Shown piece by piece: positions 1 to 6,996 of a DNA stretch of 19,169 nt; within the stretch, counting starts at the first letter, position 1; every line of letters starts with the position of its first letter. Source of the stretch: JBKEDH01 sp047975295 (GTDB taxonomy: Bacteria; Bacteroidota; Bacteroidia; Flavobacteriales; Flavobacteriaceae); contig JBKEDH010000047.1 of the NCBI GenBank assembly GCA_047975295.1, positions 1 through 19,169 on the forward strand, given 5' to 3'. The notes under the pieces are model-generated. The model saw only the letters and a list, made by a program, of their open reading frames with translations, was not told the DNA's origin and searched no databases. A program made the translations under genes and the position numbers.

Positions 1-20
1 ATCTATTTGTATTTTTTTGC

Positions 21-49
21 ATAAAAATTGCGTGTTTTTATTTTTTTTT
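21..49 (+). terminator. possible AT-only hairpin with T tail
   Basis: ATAAAAA (21-27) and TTTTTAT (35-41) pair around a 7-base loop and are followed by eight T residues. This has the shape of an intrinsic terminator for a plus-strand gene left of the window. The stem has no G-C pair, so it may only be AT-rich sequence. Confidence 0.25.
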
Positions 50-149
50 AGTAATCTATCAAGATGCCAAAGATGCTATGGGTTGCCTCACCAATATTAG
101 ATGGGTTTAAATCCTCAGTACTTTGGACAGATTTTAACTTAGAGCTCAT

Positions 150-490
150 TTAAACTTTTAGCAAGATAAGAGCAAAATCTAAACTATGTCAATTCAACCA
201 AGAAGAATCCAATGTGTCGAACCTGATTAAAAGTGTTCTAAAACTATCCAGCCAAGCAAAGGCACGTTCATTAACAAATCTTTGGGTTGAAAAATCATTT
301 TTTTCCTCTTTTATTTCCTTTTCCGTTTGTTTTCGACAATATTGGTAAACATTTTTCTTCTGTGAATAGCTCTTCTAAGTTTCTTGTAATCAAAGCCTTT
401 GTCTGTATTTTGTAGGTTAAACTCTGCTATTAATTCATTGTTCGAAAATTCTAATTCTTGTCCATAACAGAAGGTTATGGTGGATAACAT
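150..490 (-). pseudogene. decayed IS transposase C-terminal part (IS5-like DDE)
   Basis: Read on the minus strand from 490, one frame gives a segment containing NTDKGFDYKKLRRAIHRRK and ending ENKRKRK, then a TAA stop near 310. A second frame then gives RFVNERAFAWLDSFRTLLI, FDTLDSSWLN, an internal TGA, and HSLDFALILLKV before the stop at 150. The pattern 'D-K/A-G-F-D ... N-K-R ... R-F-V-x-E-R-x-x-A-W-L-D-S-F' is the C-terminal half of an IS5-type DDE transposase, and the E of FVNERAFAW would be the last acidic catalytic residue. At least one frameshift, in the A-rich tract at about 295-310, and two in-frame stops show that it is dead. The N-terminal half is not seen. The family name rests on recognised motifs, so the exact IS group is uncertain. 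Confidence 0.7.
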
Positions 491-762
491 AAAAAAAGGT
501 CTAAGATATTTTTCATTAATAATAGTTTACAGATGTTAATCTACAAATTTTAATTTAAAATAGGAGTTTTATATCCGATAATTTTTTGATATGGGAAATT
601 TCTTTATGAAATTAAGATTAATGAGAACTAAAAGTGAAATATGAAAATATTTGAGCCAAGAAACAAGGGCTTTCTGCCTTCTTGATTTCACGACCTCCAA
701 TACACCATCTTAAAAATGAAATTTTAACGGTTCTACACTCTTATAATCACTTTAAAAATTTG
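491..762. other. gene-free AT-rich stretch upstream of tgt
   Basis: No open frame of useful length or recognisable RNA gene is visible. An imperfect hairpin lies at 657-684: CAAG and AAGG pair with CCTT and CTTG, with a 4-base bulge. Its role is unknown. The stretch lies between the transposase remnant and the tgt promoter and may include more decayed insertion DNA. Confidence 0.4.
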
Positions 763-770
763 TAGGTTTG
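763..770 (+). promoter_or_regulatory. candidate tgt promoter, -7 element TAGGTTTG
   Basis: TAGGTTTG matches the Bacteroidota -7 consensus TAnnTTTG exactly and lies 26 bases before the tgt start. This predicts transcription from about 774 and a leader of about 22 bases. No TTTG sits 17-21 bases upstream, so the -33 half is weak. The same octamer precedes accA at 4049-4056. Confidence 0.5.
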
Positions 771-796
771 CCAATGGTAAAGATTAATACGATAAG

Positions 797-1927
797 ATGC
801 AATTTCAGTTAAAGGCAAAAGATACGCAAAGTAAGGCTAGAGCGGGAAAAATAACAACCGATCATGGAGTAATAGAAACGCCTATTTTTATGCCTGTAGG
901 AACAGTAGGTACGGTAAAAGGTGTGCATCAACGCGAACTGAAAAACGATATTAATCCCGATATTATTTTAGGCAACACTTATCATTTGTATTTAAGACCG
1001 CAAACCGACATTTTGGAGCAAGCAGGTGGATTGCATAAGTTTATGAATTGGGATAGAAATATTTTAACCGATTCGGGTGGTTATCAAGTCTATTCCCTTT
1101 CGGCAAATAGAAAAATAAAAGAGGAAGGCGTAAAATTCAAATCGCATATAGACGGAAGTTACCATGTTTTCACTCCCGAAAATGTTATGGAAATTCAGCG
1201 TAGCATTGGTGCCGATATTATTATGGCTTTCGATGAATGTACGCCATACCCATGCGATTACCAATACGCTAAGCGTTCTATGCACATGACGCACCGTTGG
1301 TTGGACCGTTGTATAAACCATTTAAATAAAGTACCTTTAAAATACAACTATAACCAAACTTTGTTTCCCATAGTACAGGGAAGTACTTATAAAGATTTAA
1401 GGCAGCAATCTGCCGAATATATAGCTAATGCGGGGGCAGCAGGTAATGCTATTGGAGGACTTTCGGTAGGCGAACCCGCCGAAGAAATGTATGCTATGAC
1501 CGATGTGGTATGCCACATACTACCAGAAGACAAACCACGTTATTTAATGGGGGTAGGTACGCCAATAAACATACTGGAAAACATTGCACTCGGCATCGAT
1601 ATGTTCGATTGTGTTATGCCTACCCGAAATGCCCGTAACGGTATGCTGTTTACTGCTAATGGCACGATTAATATAAAAAATAAAAAATGGGAAACCGATT
1701 TTTTGCCAATAGACGAAATGGATATAACCTTTGTAGATACCCAGTATTCCAAAGCTTATCTTCGCCATTTGTTTTCGGTTAACGAACTATTGGGAAAACA
1801 AATTGCTACCATACATAACCTTGGGTTTTATTTATGGTTGGTTCGTGAAGCAAGAAAGCATATATTAGCAGGAGATTTTAAACCTTGGAAAGAAAAAATG
1901 GTAAAACAAATGGATAACCGTTTGTAA
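797..1927 (+). CDS. tgt: queuine/preQ1 tRNA-guanine transglycosylase
   Basis: Tgt exchanges guanine-34 of GUN anticodons in Asp, Asn, His and Tyr tRNAs for the queuosine precursor preQ1. The 376-aa protein has the usual family length. It carries TDSGGYQVYSL with the proton-handling Asp at residue 92, the substrate pocket MAFDECTPYP (143-152), GGLSVGE (220-226), the YLMGVGTP motif, and FDCVMPTRNARNG with the nucleophile Asp271. In canonical bacterial Tgt a CxCxxC plus a His binds structural zinc just before the YSRAYLRHL motif. Here residues 307-316 contain no cysteine (Asp, Thr and Asp stand at the three aligned positions), while the His of TIHNL (340) remains. I recall this substitution as usual for flavobacterial orthologs, so activity is expected. 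The ATG at 797 fits the family N-terminus. The permease gene follows after 37 bases, probably in one operon. Confidence 0.97.
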   Translation: MQFQLKAKDTQSKARAGKITTDHGVIETPIFMPVGTVGTVKGVHQRELKNDINPDIILGNTYHLYLRPQTDILEQAGGLHKFMNWDRNILTDSGGYQVYSLSANRKIKEEGVKFKSHIDGSYHVFTPENVMEIQRSIGADIIMAFDECTPYPCDYQYAKRSMHMTHRWLDRCINHLNKVPLKYNYNQTLFPIVQGSTYKDLRQQSAEYIANAGAAGNAIGGLSVGEPAEEMYAMTDVVCHILPEDKPRYLMGVGTPINILENIALGIDMFDCVMPTRNARNGMLFTANGTINIKNKKWETDFLPIDEMDITFVDTQYSKAYLRHLFSVNELLGKQIATIHNLGFYLWLVREARKHILAGDFKPWKEKMVKQMDNRL

Positions 1928-1964
1928 TTTTCTCACCAATTAAGAAAGTTTAAATGAGTTTTTA

Positions 1965-3047
1965 ATGAAAATACTGGATTGGTACATATTAAAACGCTAT
2001 TTATCTACATTTTTTATGATGTTGCTACTGTTTATTCCTATCGGGATAACAGTACATCTTGCCGAAAAAATAGGTAGGATTCTAGAAAATAAAGTTCCTT
2101 TTATAGAGGTGGCGCTATACTTATGGGATTTTACCATTTATTTTGCACACTTATTATTCCCGTTATTTTTATTTTTATCGGTAATATGGTTTACCTCAAA
2201 ACTGGCAAATAATACCGAAATAATTGCAGTTTTAAGTTCGGGTGTATCTTTTACCCGTTTTTTGCGTCCGTATTTAATTGGTGCTGTAATTGTAGCGATA
2301 ATATCTGTGTTTTTAGGGCTGTACTTAGCACCAAAAGCAAGTGAAGGATTTAACGATTTTACCTATAAGTACCTCAAAAAAGGGAAAAACCCATACGAAG
2401 GTACAAATACCAATTTGTTTAGGCAGATAAACGATAACGAAGTAATTTATGTAAGTAGCTTTGATGTAAAAAACAAAACAGGGCGAAACTTTACTTTGGA
2501 GTATTTTGATGATAACGAACTAAAATACAAAATAACGGCCAACAATATAAAGTATATAGAAAAAGACTCCATATATAGGTTGACCAATTATGTAAAGCGT
2601 GATATTGGAGTAGATGCAGATTCGCTTCAAGTTATTAGGCAAAAGGATACGCTGTTCAGTTTCGATGTCGATGATTTAATTCCGGTAATTTATGCTGCCG
2701 AAACTAAAATGTACGGCGATTTAAAACAGTTTATAACTAAAGAAGAAGCTAGGGGATCATCTAATGTAGGGCGGTTTAAGTTGGTGCTTTACCGCAAATG
2801 GAGCCTGCCTGTATCGGTGTTTATTTTAACCATTATTGCCGTTGCCGTTTCGTCTGTTAAACGAAGGGGTGGCATGGGTTTAAACCTTGCCATAGGTATT
2901 AGTATTGCCATGATTTTTGTGTTTTTCGATAAAATATTTGGGGTTATGGCCGAACAATCGGATTTTCCGCCCCTAATTGCTGTTTGGTTCCCGAATATTA
3001 TTTTCGGAATATTGTCCATATTCCTACTAAATTATGCAAAACGCTAA
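1965..3047 (+). CDS. LptF/LptG-family (YjgP/YjgQ) LPS export permease
   Basis: This is a transmembrane subunit of the LPS-export ABC transporter, which with LptB extracts lipopolysaccharide from the inner membrane and feeds the LptC-A-DE bridge. The 360 aa fit the family layout. Three N-terminal membrane helices lie at about 12-35, 53-80 and 100-123, followed by a periplasmic beta-jellyroll-like domain at about 125-275 and three C-terminal helices at about 278-297, 305-325 and 336-357. ANNTEIIAVLSSG (81-93) is the cytoplasmic coupling helix, with a conserved Glu at 85. Bacteroidota carry two such paralogs, and the sequence alone does not tell me whether this is LptF or LptG, so no symbol is given. 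The gene follows tgt, and its 3' end overlaps the next gene by 14 bases, which suggests coupled translation. Confidence 0.92.
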   Translation: MKILDWYILKRYLSTFFMMLLLFIPIGITVHLAEKIGRILENKVPFIEVALYLWDFTIYFAHLLFPLFLFLSVIWFTSKLANNTEIIAVLSSGVSFTRFLRPYLIGAVIVAIISVFLGLYLAPKASEGFNDFTYKYLKKGKNPYEGTNTNLFRQINDNEVIYVSSFDVKNKTGRNFTLEYFDDNELKYKITANNIKYIEKDSIYRLTNYVKRDIGVDADSLQVIRQKDTLFSFDVDDLIPVIYAAETKMYGDLKQFITKEEARGSSNVGRFKLVLYRKWSLPVSVFILTIIAVAVSSVKRRGGMGLNLAIGISIAMIFVFFDKIFGVMAEQSDFPPLIAVWFPNIIFGILSIFLLNYAKR

Positions 3048-3936
3048 GCTTAAAAACTATTTCCATCTTCATTTTTTGGTTTTTATTGCCGGTTTTACAG
3101 CGATTTTGGGCGAACTTATAAGTATCGATGCTATTTCGTTGGTTTGGTACCGCATGCTAATAGCAGGTGTTTTAATGTTATTGTATATTAAAATCGCAAA
3201 AATTAATATCAGTATTTCACCAAAAGCATTGTTGCGCCTGTCAATAGCCGGAGTAGTAATAACTTTACACTGGGTAACCTTTTTCGAATCTATAAAAATA
3301 TCCAATATATCCATTGCTTTGGCCATGTTTTCCACCGGTGCATTTTTTGCTTCGTTAATAGAGCCCATAGTATATAAAAGACGTATTATTTGGTACGAAA
3401 TCCTTCTCGGTATTGTGGTGGTAATAGGGGTTTTTATAATTACCCAAAGCGAAATAAAGCATATAAAAGGTATTGTTTTGGGTATTATATCCGCTTTTTT
3501 GTCATCGTTATTTGCAGTTTTAAATGGAAGTTTCCTAAAAAACCATAGTGCGACTGTAATCTCATTTTACGAATTTATTAGTGGGGTTGTATTCTTAACT
3601 GTGTACATCGCTTTTTTTGGAAGCGGTTTTTCAGAATCATTTTTTAAAATAAGTATGTCCGATTTAATTTATCTTTTCATTTTAGCTTCGTTGTGCACGG
3701 CGTACGCTTTTATAGCTGCGGTTTATATTATGAAACACATTAGCCCATATACCGTGGTTTTAACTTATAATCTGGAGCCTGTTTATGGTATTTTAATGGC
3801 TCTTATTTTGTTTCCGGAGAAAGAAAGTATGAGCAATAACTTTTATTATGGCGCAGTTATAATTATTTCGACCGTATTGCTTAACGGTATATTGAAAAAT
3901 GCTAAAATGTTTAAGGGGTCACGACTTAACAGATAA
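3034..3936 (+). CDS. EamA/DMT-superfamily membrane transporter
   Basis: This 300-aa inner-membrane protein has about ten hydrophobic helices arranged as two EamA repeats (about 8-140 and 150-290). It has typical drug/metabolite transporter signatures: SLVWYRMLIAGVLML early in repeat one, and YNLEPVYGILMALILFPEKE near the end of repeat two. Members export amino acids, nucleobases or other small metabolites. The substrate cannot be inferred here. The ATG at 3034 lies inside the last codons of the permease gene. It is followed by a 157-base gap before accA, where a new promoter appears, so it probably ends the tgt operon. No clear intrinsic terminator is seen after it. Confidence 0.9.
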   Translation: MQNAKLKNYFHLHFLVFIAGFTAILGELISIDAISLVWYRMLIAGVLMLLYIKIAKINISISPKALLRLSIAGVVITLHWVTFFESIKISNISIALAMFSTGAFFASLIEPIVYKRRIIWYEILLGIVVVIGVFIITQSEIKHIKGIVLGIISAFLSSLFAVLNGSFLKNHSATVISFYEFISGVVFLTVYIAFFGSGFSESFFKISMSDLIYLFILASLCTAYAFIAAVYIMKHISPYTVVLTYNLEPVYGILMALILFPEKESMSNNFYYGAVIIISTVLLNGILKNAKMFKGSRLNR

Positions 3937-4048
3937 AATTTTTTCTTTCATGTTATAATTCTTAAATTTGTTTTGAGCATTGAAAGCATTTGTTAATTGA
4001 ATTTTTAGAAAACAGAAAAAGTTTAAACGAGTTCAATTAAAAAATACG

Positions 4049-4056
4049 TAGGTTTG
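4049..4056 (+). promoter_or_regulatory. candidate accA promoter, -7 element TAGGTTTG
   Basis: This exact TAnnTTTG match lies 37 bases before the accA start and is preceded by an AT-rich tract. The nearest T-rich -33 candidate (TTTA at 4022-4025) has a long 23-base spacer. A 9-base inverted repeat (3993-4001 with 4032-4040) ends just upstream and could be an operator. Confidence 0.5.
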
Positions 4057-4093
4057 TAGCCTTAAAAATATTCAGCCATAAAAATTAACCCTT

Positions 4094-5047
4094 ATGGAAT
4101 ACTTAGAGTTTGAATTACCCATAAAAGAATTAGAAGAACAGCTTCAAAAATGCCAGATTATTGGCGAGGAAAGTGATGTCGATGTTACCGAAACCTGCGA
4201 ACAGATTGAAAAAAAGCTAAAGGATAAGCAGAAGGAAATATACAAAAACCTAACGCCATGGCAGCGTGTACAACTGTCGCGCCACCCTAACAGACCCTAT
4301 ACTTTAGATTATATTAAAGCTATTTGTGGTACTACTTTTTTAGAACTGCATGGCGACAGAAACATAAAGGACGATAAGGCTATGATTGGTGGTTTAGGAA
4401 AAATTGGAGACCAATCGTTTATGTTTATCGGGCAACAAAAGGGCTATAATACCAAGACCAGGCAATACCGTAATTTTGGTATGGCAAATCCAGAAGGTTA
4501 CCGTAAAGCATTACGTTTAATGAAATCGGCCGAAAAATTTGGTATTCCGGTTATAACCTTAATAGATACTCCGGGAGCCTATCCGGGATTGGAGGCCGAA
4601 GAGCGCGGACAGGGTGAGGCCATTGCAAGAAATATTCTGGAAATGACCCGTTTGCAAGTGCCCATAATTTCTATAGTTATTGGCGAAGGAGCATCTGGCG
4701 GAGCTTTGGGAATTGGTGTAGGCGATGTTGTTTTAATGCTGGAAAATACATGGTATTCGGTAATTTCGCCCGAAAATTGTTCGTCTATTTTATGGCGTAG
4801 TTGGGAATATAAAGAACAAGCGGCCGAAGCGTTAAAACTTACTGCAAAAGATGCTATGGGTATTAAAGTTGTCGATGGCGTTATAAAAGAACCATTGGGC
4901 GGCGCCCATAGGGATAGAGAAAAAACATTTAAGGCCGTTACAGATGCCATTGTAAAAAATTACGATGCTCTTAAAAACTTATCACCAAAAAAATTGGTCG
5001 AAAACCGTATGGAAAAATACTCCAATATGGGAGTGTTTAAAGCTTAA
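4094..5047 (+). CDS. accA: acetyl-CoA carboxylase carboxyltransferase subunit alpha
   Basis: AccA pairs with AccD to move the carboxyl group from biotinylated AccB to acetyl-CoA, giving malonyl-CoA, the first committed step of fatty acid synthesis. The 317 aa match the usual AccA length. Visible family motifs are the helical N-terminus with LSRHPNRPYTLDYI (61-74), FLELHGDR (82-89), GMANPEGYRKALRLMK (129-144), LIDTPGAYPGLEAEERGQ (156-173) and the oxyanion-forming GEGASGGALG (197-206). There is no zinc finger, as expected because that lies in AccD. The gene has its own promoter-like element and a strong terminator, so it looks monocistronic. The other acc genes are not in the window. Confidence 0.97.
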   Translation: MEYLEFELPIKELEEQLQKCQIIGEESDVDVTETCEQIEKKLKDKQKEIYKNLTPWQRVQLSRHPNRPYTLDYIKAICGTTFLELHGDRNIKDDKAMIGGLGKIGDQSFMFIGQQKGYNTKTRQYRNFGMANPEGYRKALRLMKSAEKFGIPVITLIDTPGAYPGLEAEERGQGEAIARNILEMTRLQVPIISIVIGEGASGGALGIGVGDVVLMLENTWYSVISPENCSSILWRSWEYKEQAAEALKLTAKDAMGIKVVDGVIKEPLGGAHRDREKTFKAVTDAIVKNYDALKNLSPKKLVENRMEKYSNMGVFKA

Positions 5048-5070
5048 ATACTGTAAGACCAAACTGTTTG

Positions 5071-5102
5071 AAATCTGGAACGTTTTGTTTCAGATTTTTT
5101 TT
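5071..5102 (+). terminator. intrinsic terminator of accA
   Basis: AAATCTGGAAC (5071-5081) and GTTTCAGATTT (5087-5097) form an 11-base stem with one G-U pair and a 5-base loop. It is followed by a T tract to 5102. The stem begins 24 bases after the accA stop. Confidence 0.85.
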
Positions 5103-5135
5103 GTGGTTATCCACATTTTTTTTAAGTTATCAACA
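5102..5135 (+). promoter_or_regulatory. DnaA-box pair upstream of dnaB
   Basis: TTATCCACA (5107-5115) is a perfect DnaA box (consensus TTATNCACA) and forms a small inverted repeat with TGTGG at 5102-5106. TTATCAACA (5127-5135) matches at eight of nine positions, in the same orientation, with starts 20 bases apart (two helical turns). An AT-rich tract follows, then dnaB at 5216. The most likely role is DnaA control of dnaB transcription; a replication-origin role is possible but unsupported. Confidence 0.5.
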
Positions 5136-5172
5136 ATTAAAATGTTAACTGTTAGTTAATAATAGTAGGCCC

Positions 5173-5180
5173 TATCTTTA
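5173..5180 (+). promoter_or_regulatory. candidate dnaB promoter, -7 element TATCTTTA
   Basis: TATCTTTA matches TAnnTTTG except for the last base and lies 35 bases before the dnaB ATG. The upstream TTAG at 5152-5155 has a 17-base spacer. It overlaps the perfect palindrome TATCTTT-A-AAAGATA (5173-5187), which could alternatively be a protein site or leader hairpin. Confidence 0.35.
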
Positions 5181-5215
5181 AAAGATAAAGGTTCAATTTA
5201 GTTACATTCGTGGGC

Positions 5216-6766
5216 ATGAAACAACCGGATCAGATAAAAGGATATAGAGTAGATAAAAGTACATTGATTAGCTTAGAGAAAGGTAAAATACCACCTCAAG
5301 CTATTGATTTAGAAGAAGTTGTTCTTGGTGCAATGATGATCGATAAAAAAGGAGTAGATGAAGTTATAGATATCTTAACTCCCGAAGCATTCTATAAAGA
5401 AGCTCATCAACATATTTTCGATGCCATTTTCCAGTTGTTCGAAAACAGTGAACCGGTTGACTTATTAACCGTTTCTACCCAGTTAAAGAAAAATAGTAGG
5501 TTAGAGCTTGTTGGAGGCGATTTTTATCTTATTTCACTAACCCAAAAAGTATCTTCTTCGGCACATATCGAGTTTCATGCTCGTATTATTCTCCAGAAGT
5601 TTATTCAACGTAGTTTGATTAAAATTTCAAACGAAATAATAGAAGATTCTTACGACGAGACCAAAGATGTTTTCGACTTGTTGGATAGGGCAGAGTCCAA
5701 ACTTTACGAGGTTACGCAGGGTAATATAAAAAAGTCGAGCGAAACAGCACAGGAATTGGTTATCCAAGCCAAAAAGAAAATTGAAGAAATATCCAATAAA
5801 GAAGGATTAAGCGGTATTCCCACAGGTTTTACCAAATTGGACAAACTTACTTCGGGTTGGCAGCCATCCGATTTAATTATCGTGGCGGCACGTCCCGGTA
5901 TGGGAAAAACTGCCCTTACACTTTCTATGGCAAGAAATATTGCCGTAACACAAAATACACCGGTAGCATTTTTTTCTTTAGAGATGGCTTCTGTGCAGCT
6001 TATAACCCGTTTGATTTCGAGTGAAACAGGACTTTCTTCGGAAAAATTAAGAACTGGAAAATTAGAAAAACACGAGTGGGAGCAGCTTAATGTAAAGGTT
6101 AAAGACTTAGAAAAAGCACCACTGTTTATAGACGATACCCCTTCGCTCTCCATTTTCGATTTAAGAGCCAAAGCACGTCGTTTATCGTCGCAACACGGTA
6201 TAAAACTTATTATAATCGATTATTTGCAGCTTATGACGGGGGGAAGTAGCCACGGAGGAAACCGGGAACAGGAAATATCCATGATTTCCCGAAACTTGAA
6301 AGCCTTGGCAAAAGAACTCAATGTACCAGTTATTGCGCTATCGCAGCTTTCACGGGCAGTAGAGACCCGTGGTGGAAGTAAGCGCCCTTTACTGTCCGAT
6401 TTGCGTGAATCGGGAGCTATTGAGCAAGATGCCGATATTGTTAGTTTTATTTACAGACCAGAGTATTATAAAATAGACGAATGGGACGACGAAGAACGCT
6501 CGCCAACAGCAGGACAGGCCGAGTTTATTATAGCAAAACACCGTAACGGCGGTTTGGAAAATATCCGTTTGAAGTTTGAAGGACATCTTGGCAAATTCGA
6601 TAATTTGGACGATTTCGACTCGCCGTTCGAGTTCCACTCCAAAATGAATGCCGCTGCGAACGACGATACTTTTAAATCGGATAATTTTACCGCAAGTCCC
6701 GATCAGGCATTTGGAAGTTCGTTTAACGACACTTCCGGTGGAAATGACGACGATGTTCCTTTTTAA
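5216..6766 (+). CDS. dnaB: replicative DNA helicase DnaB
   Basis: DnaB is the hexameric 5'-3' helicase that unwinds the chromosome at the fork and recruits DnaG primase. The N-terminal domain (about 27-130) starts with KIPPQAIDLEEVVLGAMMID and is joined by a linker to the RecA-like ATPase domain. That domain shows Walker A ARPGMGKT (225-232), FFSLEM (252-257), Walker B LIIIDYLQLM (331-340), SQLSRAVETR (376-385) and SDLRESGAIEQDADIV (394-409). There is no intein. I chose ATG 5216 (516 aa, starting MKQPDQIKGY) over the GTG at 5210 because it fits the family start. The C-terminal tail (about 470-516) is acidic and low in complexity and ends GNDDDVPF, resembling the tip of single-stranded DNA-binding protein. 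A DnaA-box pair lies upstream. Confidence 0.97.
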   Translation: MKQPDQIKGYRVDKSTLISLEKGKIPPQAIDLEEVVLGAMMIDKKGVDEVIDILTPEAFYKEAHQHIFDAIFQLFENSEPVDLLTVSTQLKKNSRLELVGGDFYLISLTQKVSSSAHIEFHARIILQKFIQRSLIKISNEIIEDSYDETKDVFDLLDRAESKLYEVTQGNIKKSSETAQELVIQAKKKIEEISNKEGLSGIPTGFTKLDKLTSGWQPSDLIIVAARPGMGKTALTLSMARNIAVTQNTPVAFFSLEMASVQLITRLISSETGLSSEKLRTGKLEKHEWEQLNVKVKDLEKAPLFIDDTPSLSIFDLRAKARRLSSQHGIKLIIIDYLQLMTGGSSHGGNREQEISMISRNLKALAKELNVPVIALSQLSRAVETRGGSKRPLLSDLRESGAIEQDADIVSFIYRPEYYKIDEWDDEERSPTAGQAEFIIAKHRNGGLENIRLKFEGHLGKFDNLDDFDSPFEFHSKMNAAANDDTFKSDNFTASPDQAFGSSFNDTSGGNDDDVPF

Positions 6767-6867
6767 TAGGTAAACCCATTTGAAATTAAGCAATACCGAT
6801 TCTATTTTGATATGGTATAAACGATTTTTGGTAACAGTAAACAGTAACTGGCAGTTAAGCAATTTTT

Positions 6868-6898
6868 AACCTTGAAGTTTTTAAAACCTTCGAGATCT
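6868..6898. repeat. palindromic repeat, copy A
   Basis: This imperfect palindrome sits around a core GTTTTTAAAACCT, flanked by AACCT on the left and AGATCT on the right. It closely matches copy B at 16132-16163, differing by a few substitutions and one base in length. It lies in the 230-base gap between dnaB and the next gene and resembles short REP-like intergenic palindromes of flavobacteria. The rest of this gap shows no gene. Confidence 0.5.
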
Positions 6899-6996
6899 GA
6901 TAATTCAATATTTGCTTATATAAATATCTATAATTATACATTGTTTTGGTTATTTTTACAGCTTAAAAATCAAATATTTAACTTAAATTTATTCGT

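Noticed and set aside
118..135. ACTTTGGACAGATTTT as a possible IS terminal repeat, with a similar string at 14812-14826
   Set aside because: The shared core is only 11 bases, and many 11-base coincidences are expected in 19 kb. No partner repeat was found beyond 490.
462..480. Perfect hairpin CCATAAC-AGAAG-GTTATGG
   Set aside because: It lies inside the decayed transposase frame and has no T tract on either side; one 7-base stem of this composition is expected by chance in a window this size.
4579..4950. Long open frames opposite accA, dnaB and other genes
   Set aside because: They are antisense shadows of clearly conserved genes, with no recognisable protein motifs.
5102..5220. The accA-dnaB gap as the chromosomal origin oriC
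   Set aside because: Only one perfect and one near DnaA box are visible, genes do not diverge from this point, and dnaA is not in the window. Kept only as a possible regulatory site.
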